Below are positions 35,191 through 46,909 of a DNA stretch of 64,000 nt, in pieces (within the stretch, counting starts at the first letter, position 1; each line of letters starts with the position of its first letter). The DNA is from Trametopsis cervina (taxonomy: Eukaryota; Basidiomycota; Agaricomycetes; Polyporales; Irpicaceae). Under the pieces are notes generated by a model. That model was not told the DNA's origin, did not search any database, and worked only from the letters and a program-made list of their open reading frames with translations. A program made the position numbers and the translations under genes. The stretch is taken from contig MU278370.1 in the NCBI GenBank assembly GCA_022385755.1, forward strand, positions 9,247 to 73,246, read 5' to 3'.

Positions 35191-36300
35191 CTAAATAGCA
35201 ATCCCCGTCTCGCTCGGCCTCTCCACATCCTCCCACTCATCCAACGCCTCCCCATTCACCTGCCCGCCCTCTTCGCCGCCTTTTGTCCTCCACATTTGAC
35301 TGGCCCAGCTCAATCGCGGCGCCGTTGTTTCGGCATGGCCTACGTACCGCGTCGCGTCTGGTGCGAGGCGCAGGGAGACGTAGTACCGGAGCATGCAGAG
35401 GTACCGCACGATAATGAACACGACCGTCGCCCCGACGGCAATGCCGACGATGTAGGCTGCGAGCTTCGCGTGCTGGAGGTGTGGGTCTAGGAAGTCGTAC
35501 GCTGACGAGCAAACCGAATCCATCAGAGTCGTGAGGACGCAGATCAAACATAACAGAAAAAGACGCACTGTAGAAGCCCTGCGTTGCCTTCGTCACGTAC
35601 GCTAACCCAAGATAACACGCGAGGAGCGCGATCAAGAATGGGACGTGCACCCACGGCGCGCCGACGCCCTCCGCATTCGCGTCAGGGCCGCCAAAGCGTG
35701 GTGCAACGTTCGTAAGGAGGATCTCGAAGGCCGCAAACACGGTATTGAGCGCGTGTTCACTGATATTCACCCACGCGTGGTAGCGCGTCGAGAACGTCGT
35801 CGGCGATGACAGGAGCGACCAGTAGATAGCCGTGACGAGAATGGGGAAGGTAGTGATCGTCGAGTGCAGCAGGAGGTGCAGGAATTGTAGCGGGCGTGGC
35901 CAGTGCTGCAGAGGATAGCTGTGGCGAGAGCGGGAACGGGAGTACGCAAAGGCCAGCGTCTGCACGGAGGATGCCCAGAAGTAGGAGAGGAGGCCGATGT
36001 ACGACAGCATCGTGAAGTACGAGAAGAATCTGTCTCGCAATGTAATCAGCCTAGCAATGTCTGGGTAGAAGGGGAAAAAACTGCAGGGACTCACGAACTG
36101 CCGGTGTGCAGCTTGACTGTGTCGTACACGAGCGAGAACACAATGAAAACCGTGCCGTACACGGCCAGGGTCAGCCTGATGAGGCCCAAAGCCAGAGGAG
36201 AGAAGAGGGGGGATGTGACGAGCGAGCAGGTCGCGTCGAACGGCGCCGGGACGCCAAGTGTCGTGTAGATTGTGGTGCCCTTGCTGGCCTGCAGAGACAT
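35191..36300 (-). CDS. Multi-pass membrane protein, FAR-17a/AIG1-like
   Basis: 325 residues in three exons (36300-36095, 36029-35569, 35501-35191). Five or six hydrophobic helices are visible. Conserved-looking segments are SYFTMLSYIGLLSYFWASS, HLLLHSTITTFPILVTAIYW, NISEHALNTVFAAFEILLT and LGLAYVTKATQGFYTYDFLD, an arrangement I associate with the AIG1/ADTRP family (PF04750), whose animal members hydrolyse branched fatty-acid esters of hydroxy fatty acids using a Thr and a His. A His is present in SEHALNTV. The C-terminal tail is charged and probably cytosolic. Assignment rests on helix pattern and these residues. A different frame through the same DNA gives a 387-codon open frame, which I reject. 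Confidence 0.72.
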
Positions 36301-36853
36301 GGTTGTCGAAAGAGAGTCGGGGGTAAAGAGAGTGGGTATGTTGGCCTGGACGGTGGTGGTGGCCAGCATCAAGCGGCAGCAGCACCAGGAGAGCCTGCAC
36401 CAGTAAGGGCGAAACTCAGGAGTACTAGTACCACTACGGCTAGCTATGGGGCAGCAATATACGATTAGCCAGACTTGTATCAATCACTCCCCGCTACAGT
36501 TACTAGGGCATCGGAGTGCAAATTAATGTGAGAGATAGATGTGAATCTGTGCAACATGTGAGGCGTGTGGCGGAACGGTGCGCGGGAGATGGGCGGGTGT
36601 TTACTTTATATGTCTCCCTCTCCGCGGTCACCCTCGCGTTCGCATCTCTACTTCGACTATAATAGTAACCATTGATTGCAGAGCGCAGCTATTCGGCCCC
36701 ACCGCGCCCTGGTAGCAGTGCTAGTATTTGCTGAAATCTAACACGAATTCATGATATCATGATACAACATTGCGCGCAGCCTGGAGAACGATAGGGATGG
36801 ATAGGAAATGTGGCGAGAAAGTTGGATGAAAAGCGAACTGGAGCATCTTGTCG
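36301..36853. other. Intergenic region
   Basis: Promoter side of the AIG1-like gene and 3' side of the acidic protein gene. No coding motif seen. Confidence 0.5.
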
Positions 36854-37873
36854 TTATCCGCGGACAAAATGCGCTGCCGGACCCATTCTTTTCATCACAC
36901 CCACATTTGCTGCACACACGCAGAAAGGAAATTCCTCAATAAACGACGAATGCAAGAGAGAAACTGGCTGACCTGCTCTCCGCTGCCAACCTCTGAGCTT
37001 AGCATTGGCATCGTCCCCGCGTACGTTCAGCATGCGATTCAAGAATCTTTTGGTGGGTACAGGCGGAGCCAGAGCCGTCGGTAGCGAGGGTGTTGATGAC
37101 GGCTGTGTCGCTGAGGGAAGAGTACGTATGGTGCGTCCCCTGTAAATAGTGCATGAGTAGCAAACTCCAGCATGATGATACGGCCCAACGTACCCGACGA
37201 CAATGTCCTTTTCGCTGCGTTTCGCCCGTCTGCGTTTCTTCTGCTGGGACACCTGCGGACGTTCGTCCGTTTTCTTCGTTTTTGACTTTGACTGCGAGCC
37301 CGTACGAGACCCGGAGGGTTGAGCGTCCGAGAACGCAGCGGAGAAGAGGTGCTCGGGTAGGTAGTCCAGCTTACGAGGAGGTTGAGGGGCAGCTCGAGAG
37401 GATAGTCGCGATTTTGACGAATAAGTTGCAGCCTGCTCTTCGTCTTCCGATTCTGAGGAATCAGAACCAGAGTCCATCTCTGCATCTTCGTCTTCGTCCT
37501 CTGACCCGCTCTCTAAACCATCATCGTCCTCCATAGCGTCGACATCGACGTCTCCATCCTCGCTACCACTCCCTTCATCCTCATCCGCCTCCTCCTGTGC
37601 TTCCTTCATCGCCCTCTCCATCCTCATCTCTAACTCTGTCTTCTCTTCATCCTCATTCCCAGCCTTGTCCTCTCGCTTCCCCTTGCCATCCTTACCAACC
37701 TCCTTCGCCTTGCGCTCTTTCAGCGTCCGGTCCCTCTCCCTTCTCTGCTCCTTTTGCTTTTTCTTCTCCTCTGCGTGAAACGCGCTCACGGCGCGTGACT
37801 CGCCCTTCGCGCCCTTCTTCGCTGACGAGAACGAGAACGCCTCGGGGGCCTCGTCGTCGCTGGATCCAGACAT
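36854..37873 (-). CDS. Acidic/basic nucleolar-type protein, possible ribosome-biogenesis factor
   Basis: 300 residues in three exons (37873-37194, 37139-36973, 36909-36854). The first half has alternating Lys/Glu/Arg-rich helical sequence and then long Asp/Glu/Ser tracts (EDEDEDAEMDSGSDSSESED), typical of nucleolar proteins. After a basic patch (KKRRRAKRSEKDIVVGG) comes the conserved-looking part: RTIRTLPS, then VPTKRFLNRMLNVRG, and GWQRRAANVGVMKRMGPAAHF at the C-terminus. I recall this C-terminal pattern from fungal hypothetical proteins, possibly the Utp16/Bud22 group of U3 processome factors, but I am not sure. Start at the first ATG, followed by an Asp-rich N-terminus. Confidence 0.75.
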   Translation of the reverse strand: MSGSSDDEAPEAFSFSSAKKGAKGESRAVSAFHAEEKKKQKEQRRERDRTLKERKAKEVGKDGKGKREDKAGNEDEEKTELEMRMERAMKEAQEEADEDEGSGSEDGDVDVDAMEDDDGLESGSEDEDEDAEMDSGSDSSESEDEEQAATYSSKSRLSSRAAPQPPRKLDYLPEHLFSAAFSDAQPSGSRTGSQSKSKTKKTDERPQVSQQKKRRRAKRSEKDIVVGYVGPYHHAGVCYSCTIYRGRTIRTLPSATQPSSTPSLPTALAPPVPTKRFLNRMLNVRGDDANAKLRGWQRRAGQPVSLLHSSFIEEFPFCVCAANVGVMKRMGPAAHFVRG

Positions 37874-38482
37874 ATGCGAGGAAAAACTAGAGCTAGTTAA
37901 GTCTCTGGTAGGTTGGGTGGCGCGTATCGTATGTCCGAAAATCAGAACGCAGACGAGACAGAGGAGGAAGTGGATTTAGCAGATCTCAGATCCTCCTGAA
38001 AGTTTAAGGGAATCGGCCTGACGCCGGCGTGATGATAGTCAGTCGTTGTACGCGTTCAAGTCGACCATACCACAATCGCAAGTACAACTTCAACTCTCAC
38101 TACTTTCACCTGCATATCTGGTACGCATGGAGCCAAAGTCTTTGCCTGTAATCTCGCAGGTACAACAACAACTGTCACTACTCTCACCTGCACATCTGGT
38201 AGGCATGGAGCCAAAGTCTGCCTGTAATCTCTGGACCACTGGGCCCCGCACCTCCTGCACCCAAACGACGTATACACATATCCGAATACAGGACGAAAGA
38301 CCAGGTTTGTGGTGGCTATTGTTGTGCATTCATGAGGGCTAATTCACATACAGATATTTAGACTTGCCTGCTACAGACGGTCACCTATCGAACACAATGA
38401 TTTCACAGAGAGGTTTCGACCTGGCAACGGAAGACGTCCTCCTCTCTGCCACTTTGGCATCGGCTTCGACATAATCTAAATC
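37874..38482. other. Intergenic region with a tandem duplication
   Basis: Contains a near-perfect two-copy tandem repeat at 38078-38231. A possible 5' exon of the following gene may lie around 38,345-38,475, but stops in all frames prevent a clear call. Confidence 0.45.
38078..38231. repeat. Two-copy tandem duplication of about 77 bp
   Basis: Copy 1 is 38078-38155 and copy 2 is 38156-38231. They agree at most positions, differing by scattered substitutions and a small deletion. Both contain GGCATGGAGCCAAAGTC-like sequence. The open frame through both copies encodes two copies of an LLSPA-LV-MEPKS motif, but I see no gene around it. Confidence 0.85.
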
Positions 38483-39058
38483 GTGAACTACTTTGAGCGC
38501 AAGGGTCTCAAGCTCGCAGGAGGAGGAACAAAGGCGGATTTCACCGAATCGACAATCAACACGTACAGGTTCTTCGCCATGCGAGCAGCTATATCTTATT
38601 TGGAGAGTCTTTGTGGTGTCGACCTCGCGTTGGTCAGGCCACTGAGTCCGACGTACGGGTTTATGATTGAGATCTACAACGACTACAACATGCACGAGGA
38701 GGGGTTTTTCTATCCACATGAAGAGCGAGAAGTGATTGACACGCTGGAACGGGAGCTGGGCTTTGACGGATGGGATGCAAAGGTGTTATGGTATTGGGAT
38801 CTCAGAATTATGGTCAGTCTTTGATGCCTTTGACATCGTGCTGATAGCTGATGATGGACATTTTCTATTGCATTGCAGGAGCTGTATTATTGTGCAGATG
38901 ACCCTAGGAATGCCGGCGAAGGTTTGCCAGAAGAGGATGATGATGATGATGATGGGATGCAGGCACAAGTTCAAGTACACGCAGCGCAGACGGCGACTAG
39001 TAGTGACAGAGCACAAACAGAGACTGAGGATGACGGTACAACGACGGAGACCTCGTGA
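38483..39058 (+). CDS. Hypothetical acidic protein, 5' end unresolved
   Basis: I do not recognise the gene. Two exons are clear: up to 38812 and 38879-39058, joined over a 66 nt intron in phase 0. The first has helical sequence (TYRFFAMRAAISYLESLCGV, DTLERELGFDGWDAKVLWYW). The second begins ELYYCADDPRNAGEGLPEED, then a run of Asp, and ends with a Thr/Glu-rich tail. The true start lies upstream: an in-frame stop at 38477 means that the first exon must open at an acceptor near 38,490-38,505. The coordinate 38483 is therefore only the earliest possible. Length suggests a small soluble protein of at least 170 residues. Confidence 0.5.
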
Positions 39059-40159
39059 TGTATGACAAAATCGAAGGAGGCCCACGCTAGCTCAGCGGAC
39101 TGCTATGGCATGAAGCTCCTACTCCTCAACATTTTTAGTGAATAGGATGCTACGTCAGTGTTCCAGATGGTATGCAGACGAGGAACCGCGTCCAGAATGC
39201 CACGATATACCAGCTGATGGATCTATCATTTCCCGCAGCAGAATCTTTTCATTCCCAGTCTTCCTCGATTTGCGTGTGAGTACCGGCACGCGCAGCATTG
39301 GGTGGCCTTCGGGCTCATTAGACGGATTCCAGGTTGACGAACCGGCGAGGTTCGCCGGGTTTGTATTCCGGAACTTGACAGTGTCGCGGAGTCGAGGATC
39401 TTCCCCAGTTGTGTACGTTTGGTACGTTTGCACCATCCTAACATGCGACACAACTCACCCACCTCAACATAAGGGCAAACGTCATACCACGCCAGATGAA
39501 ATTACGATTTGTTCTGGCTGCCATAGTCTGGTCCGAGCCGGCGGATGTTGCAGAAGACCAGCCGTGACAAATACCTGTGCTCTTTCCTCTGTCAGCGAAT
39601 AAACTCCGCAGACTGACTCTGTGTTCAGATCCTGCGGTTCCATAGTCGCTTATCTTCTGGCCAACGAGGAGTATCCTAACGCTACAACGTGGTTGTGGTT
39701 AGCGCACAGCCTAATTGGTATGTGTTTCAGAAACTGCTGGCCTCGCACCTGCAGAGCCCCGCCGTAAGCAAGTACTGACACTGGTCTAGTACCGATTGGG
39801 TGTACCTGGAAATCAGCTACCTCCTCGAGAGCTGGTTGTGTAATCCTGTACGTCGTGACTCAGTCGACCGTCGCTTATGGCCGGATTCCTATGAGAAAAA
39901 GGGTTCCATCCGTATCATTGAAGAGCGCATTCGGGGTAATCTGCTGCACTGTGCCGAGCCATACTGTAGCTGCGCGCGACCACTGGCGTTTTGTATGACA
40001 AGCGCGAGAATGTTGTCCTGCCTACAGGCGCTACGGTGCCGCCTCCGAGGCCCGCGATGATGCCCCCACATTGTTCGAGTTCATAAAGCTACGGTGCTTC
40101 CGAAATGAAACCCAGCATCTCCTTCTTACCTTGCCCCCCCGCGCGCAGGTGTGTCGAAT
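39059..40159. other. 1.1 kb region with possible exon remnants
   Basis: Several short stretches look exon-like, for example a signal-peptide-like start MKLRFVLAAIVW near 39,497 and a hydrophobic piece containing ATTWLWLAHSLIG near 39,685, but I could not join them in phase. The last few hundred bases should hold the promoter of the next gene. Confidence 0.35.
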
Positions 40160-42410
40160 ATGCCGGATGCCATTGAGCTTGTCGAGCGGGTGTCGGAGGA
40201 CGGCGTCGCGGTTTCCGCCATCGCATTGTCGCGTCTGACACCTTCGTCCGCCACTCCCATCGGCCCCGGCAGCACCACAGCGATGGCCTTGACGCGTCTT
40301 GGGAAATGTATCCTCAGGGGTGTGGACAGCATCATCCTCCGGCGCAGGCTCTCTAGCATACACAGGTCCGTGCGCACTGACTGCAGGAGTGCAGGCCAGG
40401 ATTCAGAGATATGCGACAACCTGCTGTTTTTCTCAAGGTGAGACCGATGACTGAAATGCGGGCTCAAGGGCAGGTTTTGACAATATGCAGGCGCGGCGCG
40501 TACCCGAACAAGGTGAAAAGGAAGGCGTGGGATATCATTATGTATTTTATCTTGAATGGCGAGGTCTCGGGGTTGGTCAATTCACTTGCGAGATGGCGCG
40601 AAGTGGAAATTCAGATATTTCTGAACGAGGCGTTGAGGCGCATGCCTTTCAACTGGTCAGTGCGAACTTCCCAATCGTGCGGCGTCACACTAATATTTCT
40701 GCAGGATCGCAGATCCTCTGGCCAAGCGTAGCAAACGAGACAGCGTTTCCTCCGATCATCGTTTCCCTTCCGAAGGCGACAAAATCAAGTTTGCGCGAGG
40801 CTTCCTTAAGCTTTTGCAAGAGCTTATCAGTCATGCCGGCCTAGCATTGGATCGCAGGAAGGATCGCACAAAGCACGAGTCGTTCGCCATCTCCCTAGCC
40901 TCTTTCGTGAGTGGCTCCGGGAAGATGGTGCTTGGGCCTTCGACGCTACCGGAGAAGATCAAGGTACATTTTGGGGACAATGTGCTATACACCATTGTAC
41001 AGTCCATCATCTGTGGAAGACTGAACACCGTGTCGACTCGTCTGCGGCTCGAAGTTGGAACGAGCGTACCATCGGTGGAGATGACAGGCATGTTGGACGA
41101 GATGCTGTTCATTCGTCGGTGCGAACCTCACATGCATACAAGGCTCGGAAACTCATCGATTTGACATTTAGCTCCTTCGTGCACGACCGCTGCATCCAAC
41201 GTCAGACTCAGGAACTACTCTTCATATCTGTCAGTCGTTTCCACGCACTCGCACTGATCCCATCGGCGGCCTCTCTGCCAGAGGAGGATCTCAAAGGACT
41301 TGTGTTCGAAGTCATTTCGTGGCTCAAGCCGTTCGTATACTCCGGGATGCACGCCGATAATTTCCTCCCAAAGGCATATCGCGCGTATTTGGTTTCTCAC
41401 GCCTCGAACAATCACCCTGTCATTCCTTTCTTGTACTTTTGCATCCATTTGGCGCGTTCAAGTGCGCAGGCGGCCCATTTGTTTCTTGACTTCGGCCTCG
41501 TGGATCTTTTGAGGGACATGTGTGTCCATGATTTCCCAAACCCTGCAGAGAACGTCATCAACACCTCGTCTCGAACGGATCGTGTTGCCCAGTCAGACAT
41601 TTACGCTTCTCTCACCCTTTTCTTCGCCGCAGTATCGACTCATTCTTCTTGCGCCTCGCGGATAGTCAAACAAACGGATCTACCGCCCTGGATACTCAGT
41701 CTTTACTATACCTCGGACTTTATCGGACTTCCCACAGCTCCTCTCCTTCAGGATACATGGATGGTACTTGAGCCATCCATCACAAAACTAGTCTTAGTCT
41801 CTTTGGAGTGCACGGTGAAGGGCAACGGACTTCACAGGCGACACGTCACTCGCAGAGTTGACTTGCTACCCCTCGAGCATGTATATCGCGATCTCATTAC
41901 TGCCATACGGTACGCTGTATATCTCTTCACTTTCCGAATTTCGGTGTTGATAGCCCATGTACAGAGACAACAATTCTGGACAAGACATGCTGTACAGTGC
42001 GGCAGACACATTTCTTACTTGCGTGGAGTTCGGTGCAGGCTCTCGTAGGTGTCTGAACAAAATCTTATCGGAGGCTACTGTGCAAGAAACCTGCGAGCTC
42101 ATTGAGATGGTCTATCGCTGTCTTATGTACGTTATTTTATACCGATAGTGATCGCTCTGGTGGCTAACTGAAGCTTTCACATAGTCCTGATTTTCCTCCG
42201 TTCTTTGCGGGTCCCAGCAGGGCGATGTCTGCGGATAACTATCTAACCGCCTTGGCACATGCATACGCGAGCGAGTTGCGATGGTACTCCCCTCTGGTTG
42301 ACAAGCTCATAGCTCCCCAGGCCACTGGTACCGGATGGTCATTTGGCCAGTCGTCCCGTGCAGTCGTTGTGCACGACAGCGTCATATCCTTCGCCTCCAT
42401 TGCTGAATGA
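40160..42410 (+). CDS. Tandem paralogue A, lineage-type protein of unknown function
   Basis: Six exons (40160-40437, 40491-40655, 40705-41118, 41172-41909, 41965-42126, 42185-42410) give 660 residues. I know no function. The sequence is mostly helical with no signal peptide or membrane segment; scaffold-like or repeat-helix folds are possible. It is clearly a paralogue of the next plus-strand gene, with shared blocks ATPIGPGSTTA, WREVEIQIFL, SLASFVSGSGKM, ELLFISVSRFHALAL, LRDMCVHDFP, LPPWILS-YY and LVSLECTVKG. Exons 1, 2 and 4 have exactly the same lengths as in paralogue B (278, 165 and 738 nt). It has a longer C-terminal tail than B. All exons are intact, so it looks functional. Confidence 0.82.
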
Positions 42411-43408
42411 CCTGCATCTTCCCCACGTCTATCAGCGTTTGCTACGCTCCCATAATACTTACGTTAAAGCTGCCTAGTCCCTTGCGGGCTGTATAATAAA
42501 CGACCTTCTAATGATATGGACAACATTCGCGGCAGAGCCAAGTACCTTGCCACCGCGAGAAACTCGCAAGGTCTGATAAACTGTATGCAGATCGCATACC
42601 CGGATCTCAGGCTGGACCTCCATACCTATGTATGATAAAGGCGCGGAAGGTTAGGGGCATCTTTAACTCGCCTGCACTTCCGTTTGATGTTCAGACGACT
42701 GAGGCGATGCACATTGGGAAATCTGTGGTTCCACAGACACTGCAAGGGCGTACTACGGTGCTGCATAGTTGCCATTGGCCCCTGGTCCGAGGAACTGAAT
42801 GCACCTGGATGATTACCGCCATCCCCAAGCTCTGGAAAATTGCTGGCGGGCTACACTCTGAAGGGAAGCTAGCCTCATAATTCAACATCAAAGTCTTGAG
42901 ATTATGTGACTGAGGAACTGGAGGATTGAAGCGGGGTCGCACTCTCGTCCAATATGAAGTCCCAGTGAGCTTCTTCCATCCCTTTGCACACTCTTGCTTA
43001 ATACGCGCATTTCACGAATATGAGGCCCCTGCACCCGTGACGCCGCGCGATCACTCCGAGAAGCTCTCACAGGTGTGGAAGTCTCATCCCAGCCAAACCC
43101 TATCAGATGGATGCTTGGATCCGATGGCGGTGCCTGGGTTTTGGGTTGATTGCCATCACACGTCCCAAGAGTGTTCATGGATGCGACCTTGCCCGGGGGG
43201 TTCATAGACAAGATCCGCTCAGGGCTTGAGAGGCTGGTGAGAGAACCCGAACTGTACTCCATTGAAAGGTCGAATTGCTCTGGTATCTATGATCATATTG
43301 ATTTTATTACCGTGCCTCATAGACGACGACTCTGCTATAAAGCTCATACGTACAAGCTCCAGTTCCTCACATCCAATCCTTCGCCGCCCTCACAACACTA
43401 AACCGGCC
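42411..43408. other. Region between the two tandem paralogues
   Basis: About 1 kb. Short frames on both strands lack motifs and do not resemble the flanking paralogues, so I see no third copy. Contains the promoter of paralogue B. Confidence 0.45.
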
Positions 43409-45589
43409 ATGCAGAGTGACAATGATCTCGTCAACAGCACGGAGGAGGAAGGCGTCACGATCTCGGCACTTGCGGTGGCACATTCAACACCTTCCTCAGC
43501 CACGCCCATTGGCCCTGGAAGCACAACCGCAATAGCTCTCACATGGCTGGGGAAAGCTATGCTGAGAGGTATCGACCGCATCCTACATATCCACAAGCTG
43601 TCAAGCATAGATCGGCGAGTTCGAGCAGATTGTAAGGCCGCAGGCCAGGATTCTAATCTCTGCGACAAACTTCTGGAGCTTTCTAGGTAGGCCGACTGCG
43701 TTTCATCTGTAATTCGAAGCTCAACATTCTCCCATATTCTGTAGGTACGGCATGTACCCCGCCCGTGTTCAGCGTTGGGCGTTTGCTATTATCATGACCT
43801 TCCTTGAGAACCAAGAGGTATCTGGCCTGGTTAATTCCTTGATAAAATGGCGCGAAGTCGAAATTCAGATTTTCTTGGAGGTAGCAATACGTCACATGCC
43901 GTTCAACTGGTAGCTATATATCCATCTGTGACGAATCTGTGTCGTACTTATCATTCCCCAGGACGGCAAACCCTCTAGCTAGGCAGGATACGAGCAGTGA
44001 TGCCCATCGCGCTCGTCGCTCGTCCCTGGGGGTGGACCGATATCGAGTAAAGCTCGCAAAGGGGCTTCTTATGCTACTTCAGGAGCTAGTTGACCACAAC
44101 ACGCACGAGCCGCATAGAATGAGGGGCTACGCGCGTCACAGCTCCCTAGCGCCTTCTCTGGCTTCTTTCGTTAGCGGTTCTGGAAAGATGCTACTCGGAC
44201 CCCCGCCATTGCCTGAGAAGATCAAGGTACATCTTGGCGGAAATGCCCTCTGCAGCTTAATCCAGTCTATTGTCTCTGGGAGGTTGAACACTGTGTCAAC
44301 TTACCTGCGAACCGAGTTCGGCAGCAGCGAACCCTCTATCGAGCTGAGAGGTATGATGGATGAAGTGTTGTTTATTCGTCGGTGAGGGTATTCTTCGCAG
44401 CTCTCTGAGTAGCTAACTGATGATCTTGTGTCCCGTTAGCTCGTTCCCGGATGGCCGTTACATCCAACGCCACACGCGAGAATTATTATTCATATCCGTT
44501 AGCCGATTTCATGCCCTCGCTTTGGTCCCCGCCACGATTTCCCTCCCTGAAGAGGACTTGCAGAAACTTCTGTTAGAACTCCTCTCATGGATCAAGCCTT
44601 TCGTACATGCCGGCACACCGATCAACACAGGTTTTCCGAAAGCCTTTCGGGCGTATTTGGCATCGCACCCTCGGACCAGCCATCCTGTGCTTCCCTTCAT
44701 ATACTTTTGCACTTGCCTAGCACGCTCAGATGAGAAGGCCGCCCTTCTTCTTCTCGACCTCGGTCTCATTGAGTGCCTGAGAGATATGTGCGTTCATGAC
44801 TTCCCCAGCCCCTCGGAGAACGTCGTCTACATTTCATCCCGAACAGACGCTATCCCGCAGTCTGATGTCTATGCGTCTCTGACACTCTTACTGGCCGCTT
44901 TAGCAGCCCATCCTTCTTGCGCTTCGCGAATACTCCGGAAACCTGATCTTCCGCCGTGGATACTCAGCATCTACTATGCGTCGGACTTCATCGGCTTTCC
45001 TACGTCTTCATTCCTGCAAGATGCGTGGCTATTGCTAGAGCCCCATATCACGCGGATGATCTTGGTCTCATTGGAGTGCACCGTAAAGGGCGGGGGGCTG
45101 CAGGGACGATCTGCTGTTCCCGATGACCGTTCTCTTCCCCTTGAACGTGTTTACTGTGATCTTTTTGCCACCATACGGTACGTAAGGCCCAGCTTTGGAC
45201 ACGAGTCGCCGCTGTTCTCAAATTACGTTTATCAGCGACCATTCATGTACTCAAGAACTACGGTACAGCGCAACCGATACGTTTCTCTCTTGCGTGAAGT
45301 TCGAGGGCAATAACTCGCATCGGTGTCTGCACAAAATGTTATCAGAGGCTAGTGTACAAGATATTGGCGAGCTCATTGAGACAACACATCGCACCTTATC
45401 GTACGCTGCTACTCATGTCTGTTGAGATCGTGAAAAACTGACGGCGTCGATAGTCCTGATTTTCCTCCCTACTCCGGTGGGGCCAATAGGGCAATAGCCA
45501 TGCGTTTGTACCTCATTGCCTTGGCTGATGCCCATGTGAAGGAACCAAGGCTGTACTCTCCACTCGTTAGCAGGGTTGTTGGATCGTAG
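43409..45589 (+). CDS. Tandem paralogue B, lineage-type protein of unknown function
   Basis: Six exons (43409-43686, 43745-43909, 43962-44381, 44440-45177, 45236-45400, 45454-45589) give 633 residues, with the same intron positions and phases as paralogue A. Shared blocks run the full length, including the C-terminal PDFPP and the alanine-rich ALADAHVKEPRLYSPLVSRV. B ends about 30 residues earlier than A. Substitutions are spread over the whole length and both reading frames are open, which points to an old duplication kept under constraint. No known domain is visible. Expression, localisation and partners cannot be inferred. Confidence 0.82.
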
Positions 45590-45979
45590 GCAGAGGGGAC
45601 AGGACAACCATCCTGTGTGGTTCTATTGATGGCTGTGGAAGAGGCGTCCCGTCGCCATCCATTTGAAGGCTGACTGACGCCTGTTTCCTTCTCAGGTTTA
45701 CCCGTACATAGTATACTGCCGTAGTAATGATACCCCAGCATTAGATAAACTATTGATACCTCCAAGAGATCTGATAACTACACCGTATGCAGAACAACAA
45801 TTAGTGATCTAACTACAACAGATCTAGAGAATTTATCCCTCTGGGTATTGTACAATAAACACGACATCCTAGATTACAACATTGCGGTGTCCCTAAAAAC
45901 TTACAACAACGTAACATACTGCACCAGCAGCAAGAAAAGGTAAGATATAACCATATAAGAATAAGATCGTCTGGCCAAG
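45590..45979. other. Convergent 3' region
   Basis: AT-rich, with ACAATAAACAC (about 45,850) and AATTTATCC, fitting 3' ends of the genes on both sides. No coding signal. Confidence 0.5.
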
Positions 45980-46909
45980 TCATCGCGCTTTAAGTGAACG
46001 CAGTTGTTTTTGCACGTCTTTGATGTCCTTCCTGTTCCACTCGCCTCTCCATGTATGGCTCCCCGTTGCCCACACAGGCGACGCCCGCGCCTCTGATGTA
46101 AACGTTTTCCCAGAGTAGTCCACCGACATGCTCCGCCGCTGCCGTGTGCGCACCGGTGTAGACTGGACTTGCGGCGGTGGCGCAGAAGAAATCGGTGAGC
46201 TAGGGACCGATCCAGGCTCTGCTAGGGCAGTGGGTCGCTTTGAGGCGGAGACTAGGTAGGGAGGGATAATCTCGCCGAGGGTGCGCGTGAGCTTTGCCAT
46301 GCGCTTCCGACGTAGTTCGGCGGATGAAGGGAAGACGGGTGTAGTGGGTGTGAGAGCTGGTGTTCCGGTCGGCGTTGGGGTACCCGGAGACGGTGTCAGG
46401 AAACCGCTCGCGGATGACGGGGAGGGAGAGACTGGCTGTCGCACAGTAATAGGAGGCGGCACGGCGCTGATGCGGAGTATGAGGGGTCGAGGCAACTCAT
46501 TTGAGCCCCGTGGTTTGGATGACTTGAATTTCATTGAAGGCTTTTTCGTTAGGGATTTAACTCCGCTGTCCGACGGAACGAGGGAGATGACGGAGCTGGA
46601 TGCCGTGCTGGACGCAAAAACCAACTTCGGCTGGTTCGTTGGGTGGGAACATATTGAAGCATGACGTCTCGATGCCTTTACAGAGTCCGGTGTTGCAGAT
46701 CGACTGCTGGACGCCGAAGAAGTGCTGGATGATGTGTATCGAGTGAGTTGTATGACCTGCGTGTGGCTGCTCTCTGTTAAATGCGGTGTAGCCCCCAAGA
46801 TAGCCCCTAATTTTCTCGTCGAGCGGACAAGTCTATGCCGCTGCTTGTTATCGAGTACATTGATGGTTGGGGGTGGCGCTGTAAGTGCGATGGCTGAACC
46901 AGCGGTCAT
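45980..46909 (-). CDS. Disordered basic protein of unknown function, family paralogue 2
   Basis: Single-exon frame; I start at the ATG at 46909 rather than the longer frame to 47170 because homology with the gene at 17920-18726 begins just after it. That gives 309 residues. Shared blocks in the same order: LVRSTRKLGAILGATPHLTE, ASRRHASI, PRPLILRI, LRRKRMAKLTRTLGEIIPP and the C-terminal WRGEWNRKDIKDVQKQLRSL. Between them the sequence is Ser/Thr/Pro rich, with a Pro-Thr repeat (TPSPGTPTPTGTPALTPTTP). No membrane segment. Function unknown; the fixed blocks suggest short binding motifs. Confidence 0.8.
   Translation of the reverse strand: MTAGSAIALTAPPPTINVLDNKQRHRLVRSTRKLGAILGATPHLTESSHTQVIQLTRYTSSSTSSASSSRSATPDSVKASRRHASICSHPTNQPKLVFASSTASSSVISLVPSDSGVKSLTKKPSMKFKSSKPRGSNELPRPLILRISAVPPPITVRQPVSPSPSSASGFLTPSPGTPTPTGTPALTPTTPVFPSSAELRRKRMAKLTRTLGEIIPPYLVSASKRPTALAEPGSVPSSPISSAPPPQVQSTPVRTRQRRSMSVDYSGKTFTSEARASPVWATGSHTWRGEWNRKDIKDVQKQLRSLKAR

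Noticed and set aside
35237..36400. 387-codon minus-strand frame
   Set aside because: Same strand as the AIG1-like gene but another frame; lacks the conserved helices and is Arg/His/Pro rich.
39065..39140. tRNA-like sequence (GCTAGCTCAGCGG resembles a D arm)
   Set aside because: No matching T arm (GGTTCGA-type) or acceptor stem nearby.
42411..43408. A third copy of the tandem paralogue family
   Set aside because: No shared block could be found in any frame of this spacer.
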